A stretch of DNA of 64,000 bases from Annona cherimola (GCA_030490835.1 CM059971.1:122234564-122298563), one strand, 5' to 3'. Shown: positions 1-14,882, counted from the stretch's first letter. The notes: generated by a model not told the origin, from the letters alone. Numbers and translations: made by a program.

Positions 1-117
1 TTTTAAAACCAGTAACAGATAGAGTTATCAAACCAATTTGGCAAATCATAAGCATTTACTGGAAGAATAAATAACATAGAACAAAGACTCTCACAGACTC
101 ATACTCCAACTACCTCA

Positions 118-3100
118 TCAACTTTCTTTCTGACCAACATTGAACTTTGCAATGAAAAATCCAATGGTATCCAGAGGTGACGATGGATCAAATCTCTGAA
201 CTAGTTCTTCTTCACCAGGTCTCAACCACTCCCTGCGAAATCAAAATGAGCAACTTACCAATATGACCCAAGGAAATTCTAATTGCATCAAGCAACCGAA
301 GCCTTTCACATTTAACGTGGCTATCCAGCAAAACTAGAATCTCACCAGCCAGAAATATGGACAAGAATTCCAACTTCCTAATTTGTGCCCAATGGATGAA
401 AAGAAATTTCTCCACAATCTTGTCTCCAATTAATGAAAAGCAGTTGAACTATAATATTTCATTAAAAAAAATGCTCAAGATTCACTGTGCAGCCAACTGC
501 CAGGATTCAACATGCATTTCATCCATCGTTTACTTGCTTTTGCACTTGTTCTCACTTTTCATGTGCAAAGCAACATTATCAGCAATCAACTTGCAAGAAT
601 TAATTAGCATTAAAGAACAGTGTCATGGTAAGGATTGTGGCTGCAAGTTTTGCAAAGCAAACGAGCACTATATGTGGCGGGAGGGAGGGAGAGGAGGGCA
701 TGCTGAGGGAAGGGTTTTGGCAGTAAGTATGGTAAGCAGTGACATATGGAGCAAAGGAAAAAAGTTTTCCAAAAAGGAACATGCATCTCAAAAGTACTGG
801 CTGGAATTCATAGTGCCAAATGAAACTAAATACATTAAAGCAGTTACAAGTAGCCATCTAAAATAAACATCTGAATGAAACCCTGACATCTGTTGCTTTC
901 CAGATCCCAAACAATTTGCCGTGGAAAAGAAACTTACTCTGTATATTTCCCATTGAAGAGTTCACATTGACCAACAAGACCTGGTCCCCCAATTCTTGGA
1001 TGCTAATTCAAGCACCAAAAGAATATGCAGTAAGAAGACAAAAAATCACAATAGAAATAACTTCTGTTATAAAATATATATATATATTTACTGCAAATCA
1101 TTCTGTAAATCAGAGAAACTTGTGACTGCAAAGATTATTGAATTTTATCATATTTTTTCTACTTCAGACAGATGTTTGCATGAAAGTGTTCCTCCATATC
1201 ATGCAGATAATATAGTGCAGGTAGAAGAAGAATTCATGACATCACAATAAATGAAATACTATCACATGACCATACGATTCCCTTGTTTGTTTTGGGAATT
1301 AAAAAAAATATGAAAACTTATGTACCATGCATTATAATTTCCTCTTTTCCTATTGAATGCACTCAAAACATTTCTTTTTTCCTGCCAAATTTTAATTCAT
1401 CCAAGCTATCACATCAGTTAATGACTAACATCTGTAACCATTTGCAATCGTGTATAACCCTTTTTCCCACTGAAAAATGATAACTTCACACAAGCCATTA
1501 TGCTATTATTTACCTATTTAATAATTATATGAGTTTTGAAAAAATGTTGATCAAGTGCTACACTGAATAATGTGGAGGAAGGCTTGTACTTAAACAACCC
1601 TTTTAAATACTTCTCAGTTTGCTTAGCAACTCCTAAATCATTCAGCTTTGTAGAAGACGAAAAAAATAGCACTCCCAACACTGGGATCTTAGAAGTAAAA
1701 CCTCCATTAGAACTCCAAATAGTTTGCATCAAAACCCCATGTTAAAAAGTTGAAACCAGCACATACAGAAGAAATGCATATCAGTGCAGAAGTCACTTTG
1801 CCTGCAAACCAGATCATGCTAATGGATGCAAGTTTAATACAACCACCAAAGGAAATTAAACACTTCTAGAAACCTACCTGTGGTGCTAGTGATAGAAACT
1901 TGTACGTATCCAAGGCATAACGAACTAATGCTTCATTTTCTCCAGGGTTTATTGTACACCTGAAAACATGAGAAATTTTGAAAGTCAAGTGTGATTTACC
2001 ATTAAGTTATCCTTCAAATGCAAAATTATTATTGCAACAACAGACATATTCCAAATAATCCTAACTGAAGAGGAAGAACATTTTCCACAAAGATGAATGG
2101 TGATGATTCACTAGACATCAGGGCAAACCAAAATGATATAGCATGTTATAAAGCTGTCAATAGATACTTTTGGGGAAGAGTCATAACAAGGTCGCCGCCA
2201 ACTAATCCTGAGAACTTGGTGTCTGACCACTGTGTATGACAAACTAAATCTTTGGGCCAGACTTGTGTTCAAGTAGTTTAGATCAAAAGACAACTGCCGC
2301 ATCAACTATTAATCTTGAGCATCAAAAATAAAGTTGCAATTTATTATGGAATCTCTAACAATTTCACAAATGGTCCTAGCTATTCTATCATGTCAGCATA
2401 CAATATCATAAGTAAAAATAAAAAGTAATACCAACAAATTGAACCTAATGCACACTTACGTGGAATAAACAATCACCCCACCAGGGCGAACAAGCTTAAC
2501 TGCCTGATCGAACATCCTTCTTTGATACCTCCCATGGTTTCTCAAGGACTCTATAGTTTCCTGCAGTCAGAAAAGTATGATAATTCATCTCTGACAGACA
2601 CACAGACTTCCAAAATCCAAACAAAAAAAAATCATCATTATGCAGCACGATAATGATTTTTCAAAAAAAATTTTGATAATGACCGTTAATAACACAGCCT
2701 AATGAGAGAAGCAGCACTCATTTAAGAAAGCCTTACCTCCCCAGTGAATAATCGAGGCCTCAAACCAAGAGCAGAACAAGGAGCATCCAGAAGAACCCTA
2801 TCAAAACTACTGGGATTAAAGCCCTTGGAATTTTCAACCCTGCCCCCCCTGCAATGATTCCTTCCTGGTCCGTTTCTCATTCTCCGAAAATTCTTCCTGA
2901 TGTCAGCTTTGCTAACATAAGGTCCTTGACTTGCCATTCTCTCGCTAGTCGAAAGTGGCATATCTGTTAGATTAATACAATAATCAGTACTAATTGAGGT
3001 AAAAATGCCACCACACATAAGATTGCCATGCAATCATTTATGATCCACTGCATACAGTAAGAATCTTATTGTTTATATCCATTGCAGCACCACTCCATTC

Positions 3101-6100
3101 TGAATCTAAATTACAAAAATAAATAAATAAACAAATCTCTAGGTTTTCATCATAACATGACATAGACACCCCATAATGCAACTAGTGTAACAGAGCATCA
3201 CATTTGTAAATGCGAAGTTTATATCTGTGAGTTGCAAACACTATCGACATTGAGATGACGGGGAAACTATGTCGATATTGGTACAAACAGCATTGGAGAG
3301 ACCGAGAAACTTTGTATGTCAATATTGATGAAAACAGCACTGGCACCAGAATGATGTGCAAACTTTCCCCATCAGCAAACAGTAAGACATGCAAAAGTTG
3401 ATTGAACTCCATATTGTGATCAAATGGGCCAAACAGTGCTAACATAAAGGTCGCTAATGGCTGTTAAGTTATCCCATCAGAAATATGGTCACTCAAGTTT
3501 ATAAAATTGCAAAATTTCCACTCATAAAAATTATAAATGGATGTCTCCCTGTCTTTTCAAGCTGACCTGGTGGCTAAGAGGGGAGTCTCTACTGGTCCAG
3601 TGCCTCATCTTATGCCTAGAAAAATTTTCAAGAAAGAGAGAGGGAGGAAAAGAATAGACAGAATGAAAGAGAAGAATAGCCATCTCAAGCTCACAGGCAG
3701 GGAGGCACTTCCCAAATGCTGGAAGGAGGACCTTGGCTTCCTGGTGTAAGCTGGTGAAATTATTCCCACTCTAGGGCTCTCTTATGGTTCAGGTTTGAAT
3801 GATTTTCATGGCGAAGCATTTTTTTTTTTCTTTCTTTTTTTCTTATCGCCTTTCTTTGAAATTTCAGTTGACTACCTGCATCCCCTCCTTAAATCTCTTG
3901 TTACTTTTGCTTGGATTTTAATTTTAAGGAATTTCATAATATTCACAATGTGCCTGTAGAATGTTTGATGGAATTCTCGAAACAGGATCTACCGCTTAAA
4001 GGTGAGCAACACCATCCCAGCCACATTTCTGAGTCCCCCTATTTGAGACATTTTTCAGGTTTAATAAGTGCCTAAACCCTTCCATTATGTAGCCAGGCTA
4101 GCACCTTCGTAGATTACTGTGCCCATCTTTACAAAGCTTTCGAACTTCAGTTGGAGGTGATTTCCAAAACCATGTCAATCAAACATGGGTTAACACAAGA
4201 AAGCTCCTTCCTCAGAGGTGGAGCCACTCGGAGATAGCTGAATTCTAGAAAAATTTAGAAAACCTGATAGAATTTTAAAAAAATATTAAAGAATACAACT
4301 CATTTTTACACAGTTGTCACCCACCCCTAAATATTAGTACAGCTTTAGAATATAAACAAAGAAAAATTTAGAAAACCTGATAGAATTTTAAAAAAATATT
4401 AAAGAATACAACTCATTTTTACACAGTTGTCACCCACCCCTAAATATTAGTACAGCTTTAGAATATAAACAAAAAGCATAGATCTTGAGCCTTGTATTAG
4501 CATTGTAATATATAAAACATGAAGAATAATTCTAAAATGTTTAACCATGCTTCTGGGGTTCCATGAAAAACCTAAATTGGAGGAATGGAGAATTTCTGAG
4601 TAAAGCATTTTAGCACCACATGGAGCGCTGACACAGATGAAACTTCATTGGTCCAACTCATTGATTCATGAGTAGACATGAGGAAAGCCATGGAAAATGA
4701 ATGTTACAGCTGCTGATTGCAATGCAAATGTTGCAATGACAGGAAATTTCAAAATTCATTCTCAAAAGATTAATCCATGTATTAACATGTTTAACACAAC
4801 AATTATTTGGCTTGAAATTCAATTATGGAGTATCATAAATGTCTACCAACCTTTTCCACTGAAAGCTAGATCATTTGGCACATTTGCAGCAATTGATGCC
4901 CCAGCTTCCCCCGACAAGCAGAGCATACCAGAATCATCATCATTGTTGCTAAAGGTTTCCTCCTTACAACTTGGAGGAACAAATTCAATTGACTCTCCTG
5001 CACGGGAAACAGATTTAAGAGCATCAAGCTTGTATGCAGTTATGCAATTCAAACCCATCTCCACGGCCAACTTCTGGATATCAAGCACCTGAAAATAATA
5101 AAGAGATAAATCACAATACGAAAACTCAAGGTATGTAGCTGGTAGATAGCCTATGCATACTTTATGCAAATTAAATATTATTTTAGGGCTCAAATTTTCT
5201 TTGCTTGCTGATCTAGTACTACCCTAGTCAGTTCCATGCACAAAGGTTGAAAGAGATCTTGATGTTCTCTATCACACTTCCATTTAGACTTTTGCTGCAT
5301 TCTAGGGGCATTACAAATGCGAGTACAGGATATCAAAATTTAAAGCCAAGTGAATAATATCTTAAACTAACAACGAACAGAGGAAGTCTATTGATCAACC
5401 TGACCTAACAGAAATAACAAGAACAATAATAATATTTGTTTGTCCTGAATTCACAAGAACATTGTAGCAATATTCATAGGTTACAATCTTCATGCATTCA
5501 TCTCTAAATATCAAGACAACATTCTATAGACCACTTATGTACCTTATTGTGAGATCTATCAACTGCAATAACATCTCCTTTATCCCTCATAAGTATTGCA
5601 ATTGCAGTAGTTTTTCCTCCAGGCGCAGCACACATATCCAATATTCTTTCTCCTTTTTGAGGATCTGATAAATAAATTTTCAAATGGAAATAAAAATTAA
5701 CAAATGAAATACAGTTAGCCGTAAGTCATGTAATTAAAAAACAGGGAATCTAACATGAGAATTATTTGAATACCTAGAACTCTAAAGTTCAAAACAGAGA
5801 GGCAAGGATGATAGATAGAATATAGAATATTTGCCAACAATTCAAAGTTGAATGTAAGAAAAGATAAAATAATCCAAAATGCACAGGAATAGAATATATT
5901 TCTATGCGTCAAAATCCAAGAATGCAAATAATCAGATAATCAGCAATGCACCTGGAGAAAAACTTGAGAGTAATGAATTCATAAGTTGTAGCCTAGAAAA
6001 TTTTCATTCGTGACAGCAGCATAGGATCCACGGATAAAATAGAAATAAATGGAATTCAGTAAAAGGCTACAAGAAATGGAATCAAAAACAGCAAAGAACA

Positions 6101-9100
6101 AAATGCTGTAACACATACCTAGTACATGCGCTGTAATGATGCTGGGCAAGTTCTGGAGAAATATCTCACCTTCCAGCACATCTAGAAAGGATGAAAGAAA
6201 GTACAATGAAACAGTGCTAGACCGCCTTAAAAAAGCTGTAGCGCATAAATCAATTGCATGTATACTTGTCTGCTAAGACAGAACAGAAGAAGCCAAATAG
6301 ACTAATTGAATATGTACCTATGTACCTTTCCAGAGAGCTAAAACAATCTCCTATAAATTTATATTTAAGTAATTGGATGAGAAAATAGAAATAGAATAAA
6401 ACTAATAAAAGAAGCAACCCCCCAAAACAAAAACACAACACCAAACACACAAAAAAACGATAGAAATCAACAGAATTATGTGACTATGGTACTCTAGTGT
6501 AACAGGTTTCAAAAATTCCATGGTCCAACCTGAAATGACAGATGAAAAACAAATTTTCCCAGAATGCACCAACAGATGAGGCAAAGTTCTGCCGACCAAA
6601 ATTTTCATCCTTCCAATGCACAGAAAGAAGGGGGAAAAAAGAAGGCCAACCAAAGAACAGAAGGAAACAAAAGAGTAATAAGCAGAAGAACGCAAGAACA
6701 GTATTAGATTAATCCAAAAAAGACAGATTTGGATCTTAATCTATTACCAATGCATTGAATAATTGACATTTGATTCAACAACACTACCTCGAATTTTGGT
6801 TTTTGAGATTTGGAAGTAAACAAAGCATGGATAAATTTACCATAGATGTTATCAGGGAGATATTAAGAGATAAAGCGGAAAATCTTCCAAAATATAAAAT
6901 CACAAGGGAACCGCAACAGTTAAAACTGTTATGACCCATTCCATGGAGTGACCCCAACCCACATCTTTACTTAATGATCTTTACACGACAGTTTCAATAT
7001 CATGGTGGATGATAAGGAAGACAAAAGAGAAAAACCGCAAAAAAAAAAAAAAGGAAACATTGAAATTATATTCTTTGGAAACAGTACAAATACCATGAAA
7101 GGATGGAAGCTTGAATACTCTCTCTGTCATTTCCACTGCAATTCCTTCTGAAGCACGGAAGATCCCAGCTCGTGACAGCTTTGCGGTCCCTTTGCCAATA
7201 TACAGGCCGTTTCGTTCAATGTAATGAGGATCTGGTAGCAACAAATGAATCAGCACAAAAAAGAACCAGGGTGAAAACACAACTGTCTTTCACGAAAGCA
7301 GACCCTACCCATCCCACATTTCAATCAGGCTTTCTTTTGAAGCGATCCAGTTCAATCCAGACATAGATACAGGAGCCCGACACACAAGAAACAGAACGAC
7401 AAAATGGGCAATCCTATCCAACCAAAAAATAAACTGGAAAATGATAAAAGAGAAGAAACAAAATCTATCAAGAGCATCTCATCTTCACACCTCCTCCCCA
7501 CCACCTCTCTCCCGCAAGCAGATCCATGAACATCTGAAATGTTGGACTGGTAATGGACTGGTTTGGACTGACACAACCAATTAGCACATGACCTAAGCAG
7601 ATCGATTTAAAAGTTATCCTGACCCCACATCGCCCTTTGGACCATAAACTGTCAACCAACCTACTTATACACAATGTGATGCACCCACAGACTACAGTAG
7701 CAGCATGGTATGTAGATTTTTCCTTAGTAAAATTTTATGCCTTGAGCTAGATTTGCAATATGGAGCTCTCCCTTTTATATGATCATCATATCTAACCTAC
7801 CGACAGTCCATTCTCTCATATCATCATATCATATCAAATCTGCCAACCTCCTCCCTCCTTCCCTTCCATCAAATTAATATCGCCATCACCATTCATGTCC
7901 CTTTCATAGTTTCATCATATCAATCAACCAGTTCCTCCATGGAATCTCTATCCCTCAGTCGAAACAATCAAACCAAACTCTCCAACCTATGAAGGCATCC
8001 TCTACCAGCCTAACCATTCATATTACATGCTACCAAAACCAAGCATGGCTCCCCAAGAAAAACTACCATCATTGCGGGGCTGAATCTCGCATGTTAAAGG
8101 TATGAAACACACCTAGGAACCAATGACCATCAGGCCTAGGTGCGGGACACACCAAAAAATAATGTAAAGTTAAATAAATTTAATAATATATGTAATTTAT
8201 AAGGAAATATCCAATAAGTCCCTATATTATAGTCCTTATGAATAAAAACAACCTTACATATCACTAATCTGAATTTAATTTTAAAAAAGGAAAGGTAAAA
8301 TTGAAAAATTCAGCTCTATTTGACTGTTAGAAATTTGTACATTTTTAAGCAAGTTAAATCAGAAATGCTAGGCACGCTTCAAGGCCTAATAGGAGTGCTT
8401 GAGTGAGCCCTTCAACAGCAGCGTCAGCCTATTTATGGATTAAGCTTTTGTTGGCCCTCAACCAAGTCTAATCCACCAGCGTTGCACCCTCAGAATCAAC
8501 AATAATTCTGAAGTGACTTAAAAAGTAGGTAGTGTTGACTTTTTGTGGCCATAAACAAACGTTTTGAAGCATATACGTAAGAATTCTTCGAGAAATGCTA
8601 ACAATCGATAAGGTAAAAATTTTATTCTACAGTGCACACAAATTCAATCCATAATGCTCACTGCTCAACAAACCATTATAACAAAAGACAAATCTACCAA
8701 ACAAGCCAAATAGCATCTGGGCAAAGGCGGAACATGCTGTCACATGCCAAGGAGTGAGTCTTTGACAATTACACACCATATGCTTATTCAATTTTGAGCT
8801 ATTTACCATTTTACCTGTTTGCAACCCCTGGAGAACAGTCCCACGTGTTATACCAACGCCCCATCCACAATCATGACCAGGCTGTTCAACTGCAACTGAC
8901 ACTGCAACTGTATCCCCCTTTTCAACATGTGAACTGCAAGCCAATACACCAGGTACAAATATCTATAGACAAAATTTAAATAGCAGTAAAAATTCTCAGC
9001 ATCATTTCATAAGCCTCAAGCACAAAGTCAAATAGGCAAAGAAATAGGATTTTGAGGTTCCAGTATATATCGAAAAAGGCAAAAAGTACACAATGAAGGA

Positions 9101-12100
9101 ATGCTCTGTAGATGTATATTGTACAATAAAAAAAAAAATCTAGGGCCCACAGTTTTGGCATATCATATAATAAACAATGGAAGGATCAACAGAAAAATAA
9201 TGGCCGAGCCAAACAACGCCAAGTGTGTACCAGAAGCAAATGTTTAGTAGTTAATGAATCCAATTTCTGTCAAAACAAAGTCATTGTTCATCTTTTAATA
9301 TTTATGATTGGCATTCGATTCATATATACAAGCAACTCAAGTCATGAAAAGTCTAATGTCATCTGGCAATAAGAAGGAAGGAAGGAACTTTAATCTAAGA
9401 GCTGACAATTAACTATTCTGAAGTTTTCTCATGGTCAGTACAGCACAAAGTGGTACTACCTTGCCATTATAAAATCAACTAAAATTGGCAGTTCCAAGGA
9501 AAAAGTCATATTTCAAGAACAATTTAATTAATAAAATCTACTCCACTAATCTGCCTAGGAAATAATCAAATTCTTCCGATTTCTTACTTAATTTTTTTCC
9601 ATTTTCTTTGTGCAAAATAATGAACCAATTATTGAGGATAAGGCTTAGACCTTTAGAATGTCGAAGACCTTTCAGATGCTAACAGGTAATTTAATTAGGC
9701 CATTGACATGATAATATGAAATAAATAGTTAAATGTCTCAACAACTCCTGGATGAAAATGCTTATTTGCGTACCTGAGCTCCACGAAGAACAGACTCAGC
9801 ACATTTACGGCTCACAATGACCTCCTTAATAGGTTGATTAGGTGCATCATTATATTCAATCATGTGTGGACCAGAGCCTTCAACAAAAATGACATTGTCC
9901 AATCCAGGTAAATGGCACTTGTCAACCCGAGGAGTGTCTAAATCTAGAAACATGGCATCCCTGCCTTCTTCAAATGACTCCAGAGGCACTCTGCCCTCAA
10001 AATCTGAAACGGAATAGAGATTAGGCATGTCGCAAAAGTATCCAAAATGCCTGCCTGTACCAACTTCAGCAGGGGCATTACTTTCACTTACGATTAAGCA
10101 ACTTGAACTGCCTTTAAGCTTTGTTTCCTGAAGAATTGCCAACAGCTTCTCAATGACATCATCGCTTGTGGACTTAAGGGTATTCACACGAATACAGGAG
10201 TAGCCAGAGGGGCGCCTAGTGAAAACAAAAACTCAAATAAAGTAGGAAAAAATTCAAAAGGGAAGCCAAATTTTGGCAATTTGGCCATACGCATTTAGGA
10301 AATCTAGTTGGAATGTTGGAAATCAGGCATTGTCAGAGAAAAATGTCAAAATGGAAGATGTCACCTCGTTAACAAAATTACATTCAAATAACCACAAAAG
10401 GAATTACTTAACATATCATATAGATGTAATAAAAGTATTTAATTCAGAACAATTTGAGTGAAATTCTTTCTTTTAGTTCGACCATGGAAGCTGGCTTCTT
10501 ATCCTACACTGCTACCCCATAAGAAATGAAAGGGAAAAGGTACAGGGAATCAATCAATCCAACACGTGCAGCATCCATATCCGTGCCACTGCTGCCAGTA
10601 TTATTTCTACAATCCACTCATAGGAATCCAATCACGTGACAAACAGACAGCATAGAAAAGATTTTCAGCAGATAGGTAATGATGTAACCGTGGACAACTA
10701 ATTCAAAATCAAAAAAAAAAAAAGACAACACAATGCATAACAATGACACCAAAAAAACAATAGGGCAAACATTTTGAACCACATTTCCTAGAGTATAGCT
10801 GAACATTCAGTGCAAGAAAATGGAATCTGCTGAAATTGTAGCTATAGGTGTAAATTTCCGTTGTGATGTCATCAAAACCCAAACAGCAATCAAACCTGTG
10901 TACTGACTTGTTCAGCTCAACTGTTTATTCAAACCACTTTGAACAGTTGAAATTATTGTTATTATATAACTATTTTTTACATATATATTATATAGATTTT
11001 AATTATTTTAATTTAAGATTTATATTTTAAATGATTCTAAATTTAATAAATGGACTGGATCTACCCTTTTACTTAAAATACATCAAAGATTTGATGAGTG
11101 CATAGTGCATACAAGATTCCACGCTCCACAAACTATCATATTACTATTTTACGAATTTTGTGAATGAACCGCTGGCTGGTGCCAATTGGACCGGACTAGC
11201 TAACACTTTCCGGATGAATCGGTCAAACCAGCTGGTCTGAGCCACTTTCGATAGGAACGGTTCTCATAACACTGGTCGCTGGAGATTTAGTACTCCATCA
11301 CTTTAGCTGAGTAGGCCTGTTATACCAATGGTCGGCATAAGGATGAAAATGGGATGGGATTTCTCATTCCAAAGAAAATTTTCCTTGTTTTCCAATATAT
11401 AAAAACATCAGTTTTCTCATTTCCAAAATTACTTTTTTCACTTTTAATATAATTTTCATTCTCCAGTGTATGACAATTCCTCCAGATTCAATCTTTTTAT
11501 CTTGTTCAAATGTCATTGAATCCCTTCGTATACTCGTGAACACTTATCTGCCTATGACTCTGTCCCCCCGAAAGGTAACCATTTGCAACAGGCCATATGC
11601 TTGTTGCTAAAATAACTATATATATAGTTAATTAGTGTATTTTGCAACCCCAAAAAACAAAAAATTCATAGTTAAAACAATGTTGCAAAACGTTGATTTT
11701 TTACAGCTGTTTACACTTTCTTCCCCAACTCTTCATAAATTGGAAACAGTGAAAAGAAGAAAGCGAAAAAAAAACAATAGGTCTTGATATGTCGCTTATT
11801 CATGCATGAATAGCTGGTATCTGGAGACCCATGGACGCAAGATTTCACAGAAGTCTGTCGCCTGACGTTAAATCAAAGAAACAAATCAAAACGGAATCAG
11901 ACGCATTGGCGTCTTTCAATCGGATCATCAATCTCAACCGTCCGTCTGGTGAGGTGGCATACCCCATTGACATCTCACCATGCAAACGCATCATCGCTTC
12001 CACAAATTCCGACCACCAAAACAAACCTTCAACATATCCCTTTCCGGATATCCACCACCAGGCGATGTTGCAAAATAATTCACTGTTCACCCCATTCGCC

Positions 12101-12419
12101 GACATAGATGCCGGCGCGCTCGATCCGCTCAGCCGACAACCAGACTGTCCGCGCAAAGCAATCAGTCAACAAACGCAAGAAAAAAGAGGCCGAGAACTTA
12201 CGTAAGAGCGTGAGAAATGCGAGCAAAATGTTCAGATCCGTAGGCCTTGATGAAGTACTCTTCTACATCAGGATTCCACCGTAGAGTAGGTTTGTAGCTG
12301 TAGCGATCACGAGATGAATCCGGCTGCATTGAAGTGGACGAGGACACCTTCCAGTCTTCGTAGGGTTTAGAGCGGCAGCGGCGGAGGGTTTTGTGCAGAT
12401 GATTGCTCGCTTTCTTCAT
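118..12419 (-). CDS. NSUN6: NSUN6-type RNA (cytosine-5) methyltransferase, 12 exons
   Basis: Exons read on the minus strand: 12419-12202, 10215-9774, 8962-8815, 7231-7094, 6181-6119, 5664-5543, 5088-4851, 2963-2737, 2560-2460, 1959-1878, 1002-938, 232-118. All introns are GT-AG and the join is in frame for 652 residues. A PUA RNA-binding domain lies near residues 210-300. SAM-binding motif I (DMCAAPGGKTT) is at 346-356, DAPCSALG carries Cys519 and STCT carries Cys567. These two cysteines are the release and catalytic pair of NOP2/Sun enzymes. The ending DTIGFFIAKF and the PUA domain set inside the protein point to NSUN6, which in animals methylates C72 of tRNA Thr/Cys acceptor stems; the plant substrate is inferred. 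Exons 7-8 add a polar linker of about 100 residues before motif IV that human NSUN6 lacks. The exon 7 donor (GTTGGT) is weak. Confidence 0.93.
4248..4473. repeat. 113-bp perfect tandem duplication in NSUN6 intron 7
   Basis: Copy one is 4248-4360 and copy two is 4361-4473. Base-by-base reading found no difference, so the duplication is very recent or is an assembly artefact. It lies well inside the intron between exons 7 and 8. Confidence 0.9.
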
Positions 12420-12902
12420 TCAAAGAAACGAGTTTTCTGCAAAATGGGAGAGGGGTGAGGGATTAAATGGTCAATGACTAGGGTAGGTTTGTCAGGAGCA
12501 AAATTTTTAGTTTTGATAATTATTTTATTTTTTAATTATTTTTTAATATTTTTTATATAAACTAACATATTTTTCAATTATTTTTACACAACTATTTATA
12601 CAATTAAATTATTTATTTTAACTTTATTATTTTTACTTCTTGTCATTATCTTCACTATATTATATTATTTTTTTTCAATTTGATAATTTTTATGCCATAA
12701 ACATTTCATTCATTGCCTCCCGGAGGCTCAGAGACGAGGGGCCACAGGAACGATGAATTGGTTTTTGGGCCTTATCCAATAACACTAAACACTACCAATA
12801 TGCCCAGTGCATAGAATTCCTTGGGCTCGTGATCCACCCTACATAACGATGAAGCAATCACCAGATCTAAGTTCCATTTAAAAAAAAAAAAAAAACGAGG
12901 CC

Positions 12903-13256
12903 TGATCATTTCTTGTTCAGACCGGTCTAAAACACATTTTTTTCAAATTTTTTTACAAAATTATTATTATAGTTATGTTTAATCTATAAACTAATTTTTA
13001 TTAATTTTGAATATGTGTATATGTTTATTTTAGATTTTTAAACATATAGGTATTTTAGTCATTGTAAATTGTTGTAACATGACTAAAATATCCTTATGTT
13101 TAAAAATCCAAAATAAATATATACACATATCCAAAATTGACAATTGACAAAAATTAATTTATAGATTAAACATAACTAAGATCAACTGTTTTGGCAAAAA
13201 AAATTTGAAAAGAAATGAAAATGTATATTTTTTGGGCCGTTCAGACAAGTAAGAAA
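12903..13256. mobile_element. Foldback MITE, about 350 bp (F1)
   Basis: The two halves are inverted copies around a centre near 13070. The left tip reads ATTTCTTGTTCAGACCGG. The right tip, read on the other strand, gives ATTTCTTACTTGTCTGAACGG. Both arms contain the family core (TTTAATCTATAAACTAATTTTT and its complement). It has no coding capacity. A non-autonomous DNA element is the best call; the superfamily is not determined. Confidence 0.7.
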
Positions 13257-13788
13257 TATTCATTTTGCTTTCTAAACTACCCCTCATTAAACTCGGGGAA
13301 TGATCTAACGCAACCAGCGATGCGTCCATGGCTCCATGCACCCCCTTGTTTTTTTATTTAAAAAAATTATATTTAAACCATTTATGGCATTTATTATTCC
13401 TATATATCTTTTATATTTTAAAAATGACACATACTAAAACTGTTTTATTTGTATTTAATTTTTACTTTAAATAGTTATACATTCATTCTCAAAAATTTTA
13501 AACCATATAAGTTTTAACAGGTAATTTTTGACATCATAAATAAATAATTTATCAATAAAAATAATAAATTGTTTAGGTTTAAAAAATAAATCTAAGGGTG
13601 TGTTCCAATGTATTCAGTAGATGTGGATGTAATGAAATTCCTCATTCCAATACAACTTTTATATTTTTAATATAATTTTTCCAATATAACTTTTCAATTT
13701 ACAATACCTTTTCTCCTTCTCAATATAATACATATCATTACATTCTCATCTTATTCAAGATGCACGAGGGTCTATAAAAACTTTATTT

Positions 13789-14041
13789 AAGGTGTTTTTA
13801 AGAAGCAATAAAATTTTTGATAAAAAATTTTAAGTTTTTGAAATATGAGAAAATAATATGATATAATATGGATTATATTAAGTAGTAAAGAGAATAAGAT
13901 TGAAATAGATAAGTTAGATTTATATGTAATTAAATGTAAATGATTGAAAAGAATGGTAGTTGCATGAAGAAAGTTAAAAAATAATTAAAATATAATAGTT
14001 ATTAAGAGTATAAAGTTTTATATGTTAATAAATACCACCTT
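13789..14041. mobile_element. GGTGTGTTTGG-family MITE (A4), degenerate
   Basis: It starts AAGGTGTTTTTAAGAAGC and ends TACCACCTTA, so the tips are inverted repeats next to TTA-like targets. The interior carries the shared core (GAATAAGATTGAAATAGATAAG, then ATGATTGAAAAGA). Compared with copies at 38901 and 57054 it is clearly diverged, so it is an older insertion of the same family. Confidence 0.6.
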
Positions 14042-14532
14042 AAAAACAAGAAAAACAATGTACATGGTTACATTAGATCAAAACCCATTCGACTGTGTCT
14101 CAATTACTCGGAAAGAATTAGGATAGGTTTCCATGTCTGCTGATGTATGTTGGTCATTATGGGTTGAGAAAAAATATTAGGCGACAGATGGAAGGTGGAT
14201 TAAGCATTAATTCTTTTAAATAAATTAATATACAAATAAATAAATAATGTCTGCTGGAATTGTTCCGTGTAAAAAACTACAAACAAAACATCAGGCGCCA
14301 CTTAGTCAGGGGCTCCGATCATCGCCCTCTCCATCCGGAGCCCACCTTGGTTGCCTGAACATGGTGGTGCTGGACGTTTATCTGATGACTTATAATAAAC
14401 AGCAGTTCTGGTGGCTTAAATTTTATGGGCTAAAACCTCGGGGAAGGAAGTTTGGCCATAAAGAAAATACATGCTAGCATTAGCAAAAGGAGGAGATGAG
14501 AAACATCTCTCTTATATATTTTGTAAATTTGA

Positions 14533-14882
14533 GAAATGATATTATATGGGCTAACTCACTTAAAAAAATCTATTGAATTTTTTTCATTTGTTTCTTCGTA
14601 CATATATTTGTCTAAATGTATTTAATATATAAATCAAATTTTATCATTTTTGAACATGTGTATATATATTTTTTAAAATTTTAAACGTAGAGATATTTTA
14701 GCCATTTTAGTAGTTTAAAATGACCAAAATACCTCTACGTTTAAAATCTTAAAACATATATACACATATTCAAAATATTAAAACTTAGTTTATATGTTAA
14801 ATATATCTATATTAATAATTTTATTAAAAAAAAGTTCTAAAAAATTTTAAATGAGTATTTTGAGATAGCCCATGTTATTATC
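14533..14882. mobile_element. Foldback MITE (F2)
   Basis: A long imperfect palindrome centred near 14715. The left arm holds TTTAATATATAAATCAAATTTT and ACGTAGAGATATTTTAG; the right arm holds their inverted forms (ACCTCTACGT and AACTTAGTTTATATGTTAAA). The tips pair as ATGGGCTAACTCACTT with GAGATAGCCCAT. It belongs to the same family as F1 and F3-F7. Confidence 0.7.

Noticed and set aside
357..866. 169-codon plus-strand frame opposite the NSUN6 3' region
   Set aside because: It lies in the last intron on the opposite strand and resembles no protein.
11831..12205. 124-codon open frame on plus (and 103 codons on minus) between NSUN6 exons 1 and 2
   Set aside because: Lies inside the intron, both strands are open because the stretch is GC-richer, and no family is recognisable.
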